Positions 31,045 through 37,563 of a stretch of 37,563 nt of DNA are shown here, piece by piece (position 1 is the stretch's first letter; every line of letters starts with the position of its first letter). The stretch is from NCBI GenBank assembly GCA_019750465.1, contig JAIEOP010000235.1:1-37563 (forward strand), read 5' to 3'. The stretch is from Acetobacteraceae bacterium. GTDB lineage: Bacteria; Pseudomonadota; Alphaproteobacteria; Acetobacterales; Acetobacteraceae. A program made the translations under genes and the position numbers. The notes beneath the pieces were generated by a model. That model was not told the origin of the DNA. It did no database searches and saw only the letters and a list, made by a program, of their open reading frames with translations.

Positions 31045-32253
31045 TCAGATGCCGAGGTCGGCCAGCGGGATCACCTCGACATCGGCCCCCTCCGGCAGCG
31101 GCGGGGCCAGCGGCGTGCGCAGGATCAGCCCGTCCGCCCGCGCCAGGGTCTTCAGCATGGAGGAATCCTGGGCGGGGAAGGGGGTCGCCACCAGACGCCC
31201 CGCCGCATCCTGCGACAGCACCGCCCGCAGGTGGTCGAAGCGGCGGTCGTTCGCCGCCAGCGCCGCCCCGGCGACCGCGTTCACCGTCCGCGGTGCCTCG
31301 GCCGCCTGGCCACACAGCCGCTGCAGCGCCGGGATCAGGAAGATCACGCCGCAGACCAGTGCCGAGACCGGGTTGCCCGGCAGGCCGAGCAGCGGCGTCG
31401 GCCCCAGCCGCCCCCAGATCAGCGGCTTTCCCGGCCGCATGGCGATCTGCCAGAAGTCGAGCGCGAAGCCCTCCGGCCCCAGCGCGCTCTGCACCAGGTC
31501 GTGGTCGCCGACGCTGGCGCCGCCGGTGGTCACCAGCAGGTCGCAGCCCCGCGCGGCCGTGGCGATGGCGGCGATGGCCCCCTTATCGTCCGGCGCGATC
31601 GGCAGCACGATCGGCACGCCGCCGGCGCTGCGCACCAGGGCGGCCAGGGCATGGGCGTTGGAGGAGACGATGCCGCCCGGCGGGATCGGGTCGCCGGGCA
31701 GGGCGATCTCGTCGCCGGTGGCCAGGATGCCGATGCGCGGCGCCCGATGGACGGCCAGCCAGGCGTGGTTCGAGGCCGCGGCCAGGCCGATGTCGCGCGC
31801 CGTCAGCCGCCGCCCGGCCGGCAGCACCGCCTCGCCGGCCGCGAAATCGAGACCCTGGCGGCGGATCCAGCGGCCGGGGCGGACGGTCTCGCCCACCCGG
31901 ATGATCCCGCCGGCGGCAACAGCCGCGTCCTCCTGCAGCAGGATTCCGTCGGCGCCCGGCGGCACGATGGCGCCGGTGAAGATGCGCACGGCTTCGCCCG
32001 GCCCGACGCTGCCCTCGAAGGGGTGCCCGGCCGGGGCCGCACCCACCACACGCAGCGCCGCGCCGGCGACCGCGTCGCCCGCTCGCACGGCGTAGCCGTC
32101 CATGGCCGAGACATCGGCCGGCGGCTGGGTGACGCGGGCGATCACCGGCTGCGCCAGCACGCGGCCCCAGGCCTCGGGCAGCGCCACCGTCTCGGCGGGG
32201 GTGGGGGCGAGCGCCCCCAGGATGCGGCCGCGCGCCTCCTCGACGGCGATCAT
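31045..32253 (-). CDS. moeA: Molybdopterin molybdenumtransferase MoeA
   Basis: Predicted 402-aa enzyme that inserts molybdate into adenylated molybdopterin. Family features: DVSAMDGYAVRAGD near residue 60, FTGAIVPPGADGILLQED, IGILATGDEIALPGD and LLVTTGGASVGDHDLVQSAL (molybdopterin-binding domain), PGKPLIWGRLGPTPLLGLPG NP. Length is normal. ATG 32253 overlaps the moaC stop by one base (TGATG), so the two are coupled. A GCAAACC/GGTTTGC hairpin at the gene end (31025-31044) may help terminate. Confidence 0.95.
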   Translation of the reverse strand: MIAVEEARGRILGALAPTPAETVALPEAWGRVLAQPVIARVTQPPADVSAMDGYAVRAGDAVAGAALRVVGAAPAGHPFEGSVGPGEAVRIFTGAIVPPGADGILLQEDAAVAAGGIIRVGETVRPGRWIRRQGLDFAAGEAVLPAGRRLTARDIGLAAASNHAWLAVHRAPRIGILATGDEIALPGDPIPPGGIVSSNAHALAALVRSAGGVPIVLPIAPDDKGAIAAIATAARGCDLLVTTGGASVGDHDLVQSALGPEGFALDFWQIAMRPGKPLIWGRLGPTPLLGLPGNPVSALVCGVIFLIPALQRLCGQAAEAPRTVNAVAGAALAANDRRFDHLRAVLSQDAAGRLVATPFPAQDSSMLKTLARADGLILRTPLAPPLPEGADVEVIPLADLGI

Positions 32254-32759
32254 CAGGCTGCCTCGTAGGGGCCGGACTTGCCGCCCGACTTGTGCGCCAG
32301 GCGCACGCCCTCGATGCGCATGCTCCGGTCCAGCGCCTTGCACATGTCATAGACGGTCAGCGCCGCGACGGTCACGGCGGTCAGCGCCTCCATCTCGACG
32401 CCGGTGCGGCCGGTGACCTTCACCAGCGCCTCGATCTGGACGGCGTCGGGCGGGGCGGGGGTGAGATCGATGGTGACCTTCGCCAGCATCAGCGGGTGGC
32501 AGAGCGGGATCAGCTCGGCCGTGCGCTTGGCCGCCATGATGCCGGCGAGCCGCGCCACGCCCAGCACGTCGCCCTTGCCGACCTCGCCGTCCTGGATACG
32601 GGCCAAGGTCGCAGGGTTCATGACCACGCGGCCACGGGCGATGGCGGTGCGCTCGGTCTCCGTCTTGTCGGAGACGTCCACCATGGCGGCACGGCCCTGC
32701 TCGTCGAAATGGGTGAAGCCGCCTGACAGTCCCTGCGCCGATGCCTTCGCCTCGGTCAT
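32253..32759 (-). CDS. moaC: Cyclic pyranopterin monophosphate synthase MoaC
   Basis: Predicted 168-aa enzyme that turns the 3',8-cyclo-GTP product into cyclic pyranopterin monophosphate in molybdenum cofactor synthesis. Signature: [60 protein letters not shown] and [13 protein letters not shown] with the catalytic region near KSGGKSG at the C-terminus. ATG 32759 is chosen for GGAGG seven bases upstream; a GTG at 32765 is too close to that site. It lies between trpC and moeA. Confidence 0.96.
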   Translation of the reverse strand: MTEAKASAQGLSGGFTHFDEQGRAAMVDVSDKTETERTAIARGRVVMNPATLARIQDGEVGKGDVLGVARLAGIMAAKRTAELIPLCHPLMLAKVTIDLTPAPPDAVQIEALVKVTGRTGVEMEALTAVTVAALTVYDMCKALDRSMRIEGVRLAHKSGGKSGPYEAA

Positions 32760-32780
32760 CGCCACGCCTCCCGCCCGGCG

Positions 32781-33611
32781 CTACAGGGCCTGCACCAGCG
32801 CGCGCGCCGCGCCGGTGACATCGGCCTGGCGCATCAGGTGCTCGCCCACGAGGATGCAGCGCGCGCCGGCGGCGGCCATGCGGCGCACGTCCTCCGGCGT
32901 GCGGATGCCGCTCTCGGCCACCGGGATGCGCTCCGCCGGAATCAGCGGCACCAGCTCCTCCGAGACGGCGAGGTCGGTCTTCAGCGTCCGCAGGTCGCGG
33001 TTGTTCACGCCGATCAGCCGCGTCGCCAGGCCGAGGGCGCGCTCCAGCTCGCGCCGGTCGTGCACCTCGGCCAGCACCGCCATGTCGAGCGAGCGGGCGA
33101 CCTCCTCCAGCTCCCGCGCCTGCTCGTCCGAGAGGGCCGCCATGATCAGCAGGATGGCGTCGGCGCCCATCGCCCGGGATTCGAAGACCTGCCAGGGGTG
33201 GATCATGAAGTCCTTGCGCAGCACCGGCAGCGCGCAGGCGGCGCGCGCCGCCGTCAGGTGCTCCGCCGCGCCCTGGAAATACGGCATGTCCGTCAGCACG
33301 GACAGGCAGGACGCGCCCGCCGCCTCATAGGCCTGGGCGAGGCCGGCCGGCTCGAAGGGATCGCGGATCAGCCCGCCCGAGGGCGAGGCGCGCTTGATCT
33401 CGGCGATCAGCCCGACCCGGCCCCAGGCCACGGCATCGCAGAGGGCGGCGGTGAAGTCCCGTGGCGGCTCGGCATTGGCCGCCTGGCGCTCGATTTCGGC
33501 CTGCGGCGTCGCTGCCGAACGCTCGCGCACCTCGCCGTGCTTGTCGGACAGGATGCGGGCCAGGGTGTCCGGGATGACGTCCTGGCCGGCGGCGAGCTGC
33601 GGGGCGTTCAT
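32781..33611 (-). CDS. trpC: Indole-3-glycerol phosphate synthase
   Basis: Predicted 276-aa TIM-barrel enzyme of tryptophan synthesis that closes CdRP to indole-3-glycerol phosphate. Catalytic segments visible: [46 protein letters not shown] (catalytic Lys), [39 protein letters not shown] and [12 protein letters not shown]. Length is normal. Its stop is 22 bases before the moaC start, so it probably shares the transcript with trpD, trpG and the molybdenum cofactor genes. Confidence 0.97.
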   Translation of the reverse strand: MNAPQLAAGQDVIPDTLARILSDKHGEVRERSAATPQAEIERQAANAEPPRDFTAALCDAVAWGRVGLIAEIKRASPSGGLIRDPFEPAGLAQAYEAAGASCLSVLTDMPYFQGAAEHLTAARAACALPVLRKDFMIHPWQVFESRAMGADAILLIMAALSDEQARELEEVARSLDMAVLAEVHDRRELERALGLATRLIGVNNRDLRTLKTDLAVSEELVPLIPAERIPVAESGIRTPEDVRRMAAAGARCILVGEHLMRQADVTGAARALVQAL

Positions 33612-33632
33612 GCAGGCATGCCTCGTGGGGGC

Positions 33633-34667
33633 CTAGACGGGGAGGGCGGAGGTCAGGGCAGGCTGGGTAGCATGGCGCAGCCGCTCGAGCACCGCCGCGG
33701 CGGCGCCGCTGTCGATCGCCGCCACTGCAATGCGGACGCCGTCGCCCAGTTCCGTGGCGCGGCCGGCGACGATCAGCGCCGCGGCGGCGTTCAGCAGCAC
33801 GATGTCGCGGTAGGCGCCCGGCGCGCCCGCCAGCAGCGCGGTCAGCGCCGCGGCATTCTCCGCCGGATCGCCGCCCTTCACCGCCTCGGGCGGGGCGCGG
33901 CGGAGGCCGGCCTCCTCGGGCGCGACGGTGAACTCCCGGATCGCTCCATCCTCCAAAGCCACCACCCGGGTCTCGCCGGAGAGCGCGATCTCGTCGAGGC
34001 CCTGGCCGTGCACCACCCAGGCGCGCTCGCAGCCCAGCCGCCCCAGCGCCTCCGCCATCGGCCGCAGCCAGTCGGGACTGAAGGCGCCGGTGAGCTGGCG
34101 CCGCACCCGCGCCGGGTTGGCCAGCGGCCCGAGCAGGTTGAACAGGGTGCGGGTGCCGAGCTCGACGCGTGGCCCCGCGGCGTGGCGCATCGAGGCGTGG
34201 TGGCGCGGCGCCCAGAGGAAGACCATGCCCGCCTCGGCCAGCGCCCCCTCCAGCCGTTCCAGCGGCACGTCGAGGTTCACCCCGAGCGCCGCCAGCGCAT
34301 CCGCGGCCCCCGAGCGCGAGGAGAGGGCGCGGTTGCCGTGCTTGGCCACCGGCACGCCGCAGCCCGCCACCACCAGCGCCGCCGCCGTCGAGATGTTGAG
34401 GCTGCCCGAGGCGTCGCCGCCGGTGCCGACGATGTCCATCGCGTCGGGCGGCGCCTCGATGGCCGCCATGCGGGCGCGCATGGCGCGGACTGCGCCGGTA
34501 AGCTCCGCCACCGTCTCGCCGCGCACCCGCATGGCCATGAGCAGGCCGGCGATCTGGGCCGGGGTGGCCTCGCCGGCCATGATGACGCCGAAGGCGGCCT
34601 CCGCCTCGCTCTCGGCCAGGGTCTCGCCGGCGGCGAGGCGGGCGAGGATGGGCTTGAGGCCGTTCAT
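33633..34667 (-). CDS. trpD: Anthranilate phosphoribosyltransferase
   Basis: Predicted 344-aa enzyme that joins anthranilate to phosphoribosyl pyrophosphate. Signature: [20 protein letters not shown] with the glycine-rich PRPP site, [40 protein letters not shown] and [13 protein letters not shown] 34667 starts [20 protein letters not shown], matching the usual family opening; the 24-residue upstream extension overlaps trpG and is rejected. It lies 13 bases after trpG and 21 before trpC. Confidence 0.97.
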   Translation of the reverse strand: MNGLKPILARLAAGETLAESEAEAAFGVIMAGEATPAQIAGLLMAMRVRGETVAELTGAVRAMRARMAAIEAPPDAMDIVGTGGDASGSLNISTAAALVVAGCGVPVAKHGNRALSSRSGAADALAALGVNLDVPLERLEGALAEAGMVFLWAPRHHASMRHAAGPRVELGTRTLFNLLGPLANPARVRRQLTGAFSPDWLRPMAEALGRLGCERAWVVHGQGLDEIALSGETRVVALEDGAIREFTVAPEEAGLRRAPPEAVKGGDPAENAAALTALLAGAPGAYRDIVLLNAAAALIVAGRATELGDGVRIAVAAIDSGAAAAVLERLRHATQPALTSALPV

Positions 34668-34680
34668 GGCGGTGGGGGTG

Positions 34681-35277
34681 TCACGCGGGCACGGCGGTGC
34701 GCGCCCGGGCGAGATCCAGGAAGTTGCGCAGCAGGTCATGGCCGTGCTGGCTGGCGATGCTCTCGGGGTGGAACTGCACGCCCCAGATCGGCAGGGTGCG
34801 GTGCGCGACGCCCATCACCAGGTTCTCGTCGGCCGTCCAGGCGGTGGGCTCCAGCTCCGCCGGGAGATCCTCGCGGCGCACGACGAGGGAATGATAGCGG
34901 GTCGCCTTGAACGGGCTGGGCAGCCCGGCGAAGACATCGGTGCCGCGGTGATGCACCTCCCAGACCTTGCCGTGTACGGGCGCGGGCGCGCGCACCACGG
35001 TGCCGCCGAAGGCCTGGCCGATGGCCTGGTGGCCCAGGCAGACGCCGAGCAGGGGCACGCCCGCCGACGCCGCCGCGCCGATCAGCGGCAGGCAGATGCC
35101 GGCCTCGTCCGGCGTGCAGGGGCCGGGGGAGAGGACGATCGCCTCCGGCCGTATCGCCAGCGCCTCCTGGCTGGTCAGGGCATCGTTGCGCCGTACTTCG
35201 ATCTCTACTCCAAGGTCACCCAGGAAGTGATAGAGATTGAAGGTAAAGCTGTCGTAGTTGTCGATCAGCAGGATCAT
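34681..35277 (-). CDS. trpG: Anthranilate synthase glutamine amidotransferase subunit
   Basis: Predicted 198-aa class I glutamine amidotransferase that supplies ammonia to TrpE. It opens [20 protein letters not shown], has [13 protein letters not shown], the catalytic Cys in [10 protein letters not shown], and the His-Glu pair in [15 protein letters not shown]. Length is normal. trpE, its partner, is not in the window. The gene follows a 41-codon frame and an attenuator-like leader, which may control it. Confidence 0.96.
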   Translation of the reverse strand: MILLIDNYDSFTFNLYHFLGDLGVEIEVRRNDALTSQEALAIRPEAIVLSPGPCTPDEAGICLPLIGAAASAGVPLLGVCLGHQAIGQAFGGTVVRAPAPVHGKVWEVHHRGTDVFAGLPSPFKATRYHSLVVRREDLPAELEPTAWTADENLVMGVAHRTLPIWGVQFHPESIASQHGHDLLRNFLDLARARTAVPA

Positions 35278-35363
35278 GGAATACGACTTTCGTGGGGCAG
35301 GGCCCAAGGGTCAAGCGCCGCCTGCGCCGGGCAGGGTCGCCCGGCGGGCTGCGGTGCCACGGG

Positions 35364-35489
35364 CTACTTGCCGCCGCCGAGCGTCGGCTTGTTCGCCGGC
35401 GACGGGGCGGCGGGCGGCGCGGCGGGTGGCTGCGGCCGGGGGGCAGGCGGGCCGCCGATGACGTCGAAATCGAACTCGGAGCGGTGCAT
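35364..35489 (-). CDS. 41-aa proline-rich small protein between trpL and trpG
   Basis: A 41-codon frame starts at ATG 35489 behind GAGAAAGG and reads MHRSEFDFDVIGG, then a Pro/Ala-rich tail (PPAPRPQPPAAPPAAPSPAN) and KPTLGGGK. The clear ribosome site and place in the trp leader-to-trpG interval support it being real, but composition bias means it could be chance. It contains no Trp, so it is not itself an attenuator peptide. Unknown function. Confidence 0.45.
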   Translation of the reverse strand: MHRSEFDFDVIGGPPAPRPQPPAAPPAAPSPANKPTLGGGK

Positions 35490-35568
35490 GGCACGGGCCT
35501 TTCTCGGCTGGGCCGCCCTGCTGCCGGTTCTGCGTCGTCTTGCGGTTGGGTCAGGGCCCGGAGACGCG

Positions 35569-35593
35569 AAAGCCGCCAGCAGGTGGCGGCTTT
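35569..35593 (-). terminator. Attenuator hairpin of the trp leader
   Basis: On the minus strand AAAGCCGCCA and TGGCGGCTTT form a 10-bp stem with a 5-base loop, ending in TTTCGCG. It is 27 bases past the stop of the Trp-rich leader peptide. The end of that leader (GGCGGCC) could pair with the GCCGCC arm, giving the alternative antiterminator expected for attenuation. Because the stem is A-T at its base it could also act in the other direction. Confidence 0.65.
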
Positions 35594-35619
35594 GGGGTTC
35601 TCTGCGGGATGCGCGAGTC

Positions 35620-35682
35620 CTAGGCCGCCGGTGTGTACCAGCGGTACCAAAATCGCGCGGTGGCGGGTCGGGTCCTGACCAT
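35620..35682 (-). CDS. trpL: trp operon leader peptide
   Basis: A 20-codon frame starts at ATG 35682 and ends TAG, with RFWYRWYTPAA at its C-terminal half: two Trp codons three apart flanked by Tyr and Arg codons. This, followed by a terminator-like hairpin and then trpG-trpD-trpC, is the hallmark of Trp-sensing transcription attenuation: stalled ribosomes at the Trp codons would let the antiterminator form. No ribosome site is obvious upstream. Too short for automatic gene callers. The unusual point is that trpE does not follow. Confidence 0.7.
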   Translation of the reverse strand: MVRTRPATARFWYRWYTPAA

Positions 35683-35737
35683 GGGCGGGACGCTAGCGCG
35701 ATGCGGCGGCGGCGCGCAAGGTCCTTGGAACGAGCGT

Positions 35738-36601
35738 TCAGAATCCGTAGAGCCGCGCCGGGTTGTCCACCAGGATCGCCTGGCGCTGCGCCGCATCCGG
35801 AGCCCAATCGGCCAACAGGTCCAGCAGGTGGCCGTCGTCCGGCATTCCGGTCGGCGGGAACAGCGACGGGTGCGGCCAGTCCGTGCCCCAGACGCAGCGT
35901 TCGGGTGCGGCCGCGATCATGGCGCGCGCCATCGGTGCCACATCGGCATAGGGATGGCCGGCGGAGGAGCGGTAGCCGCAGAGCTTCGCCCAGGCGCCGC
36001 CCTCCAGCAGCCGGATCAGCGCGGCGAAGGCAGGGCTGTCGGCGCCGCCGTTGCGGGTCCCTATGCCGCCCATGTGGTCGATCACCACGGCGACGGGCAG
36101 GCGGGCCAGCACGTCCTCCAGCGCCAGGATCTCCGCGGCATGGGCGTAGAGCTGCAGGTGCCAGCCCAGCGGCGCGATCTTGCCGACCAGCGCCTCCAGC
36201 TGCTCCAGCGGCGTGCCGTTGCCGCTGACCGCGTTGAAGCGCACGCCGCGCGCGCCGCGGCCGTGCATCGCGCGCAGCGCCGCGGGCTCGACGGCGTCGT
36301 CCACCACCACCACGGCGCGGGCGCGGTCCTGGCCCATGGCCTCCACCGCATCCAGCGTCACCGCGTTGTCGGTCCCGTAGACGCTCGGCTGCACGACGAC
36401 GGTGCGGGAGAGGCCGAGGGTGGCGAGCATCTCCTCGTACATGGCGATGGACGCTTCGGGCGGCGTGTAGGCGCGGCCCGGCGAGAGCGGATAGCGGTCA
36501 TGGGGCCCGAAGATGTGCATGTGGCAATCGACGCCGCCCGGCGGCGGGGTCCAGTGCGGGCGCGCGGTGACGGCGCGCGGGCCGGGGCAGGGGCGGGTCA
36601 T
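35738..36601 (-). CDS. Amidohydrolase (2-pyrone-4,6-dicarboxylate lactonase-like)
   Basis: Predicted 287-aa TIM-barrel hydrolase. The metal-site opening GGVDCHMHIFGPHDRYPLSP (HxH), then VVVQPSVYGTDNAVTLDAVE, GVRFNAVSGNGTPLEQLEAL, VVIDHMGGIGTRNG and the terminal WGTDWPHPSLFPPTGMPDDG with catalytic Asp fit the family that includes LigI and related lactonases. Substrate probably a cyclic dicarboxylate or lactone, not determinable here. ATG 36601 follows AGGAGG eight bases upstream. It points away from the next gene. Confidence 0.88.
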   Translation of the reverse strand: MTRPCPGPRAVTARPHWTPPPGGVDCHMHIFGPHDRYPLSPGRAYTPPEASIAMYEEMLATLGLSRTVVVQPSVYGTDNAVTLDAVEAMGQDRARAVVVVDDAVEPAALRAMHGRGARGVRFNAVSGNGTPLEQLEALVGKIAPLGWHLQLYAHAAEILALEDVLARLPVAVVIDHMGGIGTRNGGADSPAFAALIRLLEGGAWAKLCGYRSSAGHPYADVAPMARAMIAAAPERCVWGTDWPHPSLFPPTGMPDDGHLLDLLADWAPDAAQRQAILVDNPARLYGF

Positions 36602-36681
36602 GGGCGGATCCTCCTGCACGGCAGTGTGGCGCGGGCGGTGCGCGCAAGCGAGTGTGCGTGGAAATCGCCGCGGCTGCGCTG

Positions 36682-36727
36682 GAGCAATATCCCACCAGAT
36701 GGAATCATCTGGTCGGATTTCTTGCTC
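36682..36727. repeat. Imperfect palindromic repeat A
   Basis: GAGCAA at 36682 and TTGCTC at 36722 enclose ATCC/GGAT and the arms ACCAGATG (36694) and CATCTGGT (36706) around a 4-base centre (GAAT). The layout matches the GAGCA...TGCTC palindromes found between genes in Rhizobiales and Acetobacteraceae genomes. Confidence 0.6.
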
Positions 36728-36745
36728 TGCAGAACGCAAGGCCTG

Positions 36746-36801
36746 GAGCAGCCCCCGACCGGGCGGAACGGGCATGCGTTCCACCCGGTCGGGGGCTGCT
36801 C
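36746..36801. repeat. Near-perfect palindromic repeat B
   Basis: GAGCAGCCCCCGACCGGG and onward (36746-36770) pairs with 36777-36801 over 25 bp with a single mismatch, leaving a 6-base loop. It shares its GAGCA...TGCTC ends with repeat A, 19 bases away. As RNA it would make a very stable hairpin between the divergent amidohydrolase and FdsG-like genes. Confidence 0.7.
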
Positions 36802-36839
36802 TAGACTCGCCCGCAAGACCACCGGGAGGACAGCGCCGC

Positions 36840-37010
36840 ATGGCGCCTGCGCGGTCGCATGATGGGCAGAACCCTCCCCCGCCGACGGGGGAGGGAGGAG
36901 GCGCGCGGCGCCGGAGGGCGCGGGTGGTGTCGGGCGCGGAGGTTGGCGCGGTATCCGGCCACCCCCACCCCGGCCCTCCGCCGCCAGCGGGGGAGGAAGG
37001 GTCGCGCCGC
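36840..37010. repeat. GC-rich repeat stretch at the front of the FdsG-like gene
   Basis: An ATG at 36840 with GGGAGG upstream looks like a natural gene start in frame with the 2Fe-2S protein. The next ~170 bases however hold two C-rich/G-rich palindromes: CCTCCCCC...GGGGGAGG at 36872-36897, and CCCCCACCCCGGCC with GGGGGAGG at 36962-36997. They encode Pro/Gly/Arg-rich sequence unlike the family. Similar C-rich sequence follows the end of the gene (37500-37530). They look like intergenic GC palindromes that have entered or flank the coding region. Confidence 0.45.
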
Positions 37011-37538
37011 TTGCCCCGCACCCGCCCCGCCGGCCGCACGGCCACCCCTGCCGACCATGCCGCCGTTGTCGCCGCGCTGGCCGGCCGGCCGCCGCGCCGC
37101 GACCTGCTCATCGAGATGCTGCACGCGCTGCAGGACGCGGAGCGCGGCCTGCGCGAGGGCCAGCTCGTCGCCCTGGCCGAGCATCTCCGCCTCGCCCCCG
37201 CCGAGGTCTTCGAGGTTGCCAGCTTCTACGCGCATTTCGAGGTCCTTGCCGACGGTGCGCCCGCGCCGCCGCCCGTGACGATCCGCGTCTGCGAGGGGCT
37301 GCCCTGCGCGATGGCAGGCGGCGCCGCGCTGCTCGATCGGCTGCGCGCCGCGCCGCCCCCCGGCACCCGCGTGCTGCCCGCGCCATGCATGGGCGCCTGC
37401 CACGAGGCACCGGCCTGCGCGGTCGGGCACCGCCCGGTACCGCACGCGACGCCGGAATCCGTGGCGCGTGCGATCGGCGTGCCGGCGCCGCCCGCGCCCC
37501 CCCCCGGCACCCCCCACCCCGGTCGGCGGCGGGGATAG
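37011..37538 (+). CDS. NuoE/FdsG-like [2Fe-2S] subunit
   Basis: Predicted 175-aa thioredoxin-fold ferredoxin domain. Start is taken at TTG 37011 (LPRTRPAGRTATPADHAAVV), giving the usual FdsG-like opening and length; GGAGGAAGGG lies 13 bases upstream. An in-frame ATG at 36840 is the alternative. RRDLLIEMLHALQDAERGL and EVFEVASFYAHFEV match NuoE/FdsG. The cluster ligands are CEGLPC (C-x4-C) and CMGAC (C-x3-C). The C-terminal tail is Pro-rich and encoded by repeat-like DNA. In this lineage the gene usually precedes the NuoF/FdsB-like subunit of an NAD-linked formate dehydrogenase; that part would be beyond the window. Confidence 0.8.
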   Translation: MPRTRPAGRTATPADHAAVVAALAGRPPRRDLLIEMLHALQDAERGLREGQLVALAEHLRLAPAEVFEVASFYAHFEVLADGAPAPPPVTIRVCEGLPCAMAGGAALLDRLRAAPPPGTRVLPAPCMGACHEAPACAVGHRPVPHATPESVARAIGVPAPPAPPPGTPHPGRRRG

Positions 37539-37563
37539 GAAGAGCACACGGCGGTACTCCCGG

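Noticed and set aside
33928-36228. 766-codon plus-strand open frame opposite trpD, trpG and amidohydrolase
   Set aside because: Shadow frame; the minus-strand genes have complete family motifs.
1-37563. CRISPR arrays, rRNA genes, toxin-antitoxin pairs
   Set aside because: No regularly spaced repeats of CRISPR length, no rRNA sequence, and no recognisable toxin-antitoxin pair were seen on reading both strands.

Overview
The window is high-GC DNA from what looks like an alphaproteobacterium, most likely an Acetobacteraceae/Roseomonas-type member of the Rhodospirillales. This is inferred from the base composition, the GTTC-N7-GTTC LexA box upstream of lexA, the divergent comEC/gltX pair and the trpG-trpD-trpC-moaC-moeA-lexA run. 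No taxonomic marker was searched.

Region 1 (1-4803) is accessory DNA. It starts with scraps: the end of an IS630-type transposase, the 3' end of an unknown gene and a frameshifted small gene. A minus-strand, translationally coupled triad follows: a TerY-like von Willebrand A protein, a PP2C phosphatase and a membrane-anchored protein kinase with helix-hairpin-helix and SH3-like parts. This is the set known as a TerY-phosphorylation (TerY-P) triad.

Region 2 (4804-18057) is an integrated element of about 13.2 kb sitting in the 3' end of a tRNA-Ser(GCU) gene. An 18-bp copy of the tRNA 3' end marks the far side. Each end carries two TGTGGGGA(C/G) motifs exactly 12 bp apart plus an inverted copy, which are likely integrase arm sites. 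The element encodes a tyrosine integrase, an AlpA/excisionase-like protein, a PrimPol-D5 helicase next to a lower-GC palindromic stretch that may be an origin, a coupled run of unknown proteins (one with an AT-hook, one faintly scaffold-like) and a one-TM protein. Its most striking gene encodes a single protein joining a C5-cytosine methyltransferase to a BsuBI/PstI-type restriction endonuclease. A convergent vsr mismatch endonuclease and two small co-oriented genes close the element. No capsid, portal or tail genes are visible, so it resembles a phage-satellite-like or other non-virion integrative element that carries restriction-modification cargo.

Region 3 (18058-37563) reads as core chromosome with small scars: a glutathione-transferase-like gene, a TM2 protein, a methyltransferase-like protein, comEC diverging from gltX, a chemotaxis-receptor remnant, a class II aldolase, a methyltransferase gene broken by a ~150-bp MITE, an ABC peptide-type binding protein, a CHRD-RTX protein, a phosphate acyltransferase, lexA with its SOS box, moeA, moaC and trpCDG. 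The trp block is preceded by a Trp-rich leader peptide and an attenuator-like hairpin, but trpE is not between them. An amidohydrolase, a pair of palindromic repeats and a NuoE/FdsG-like 2Fe-2S subunit end the window.
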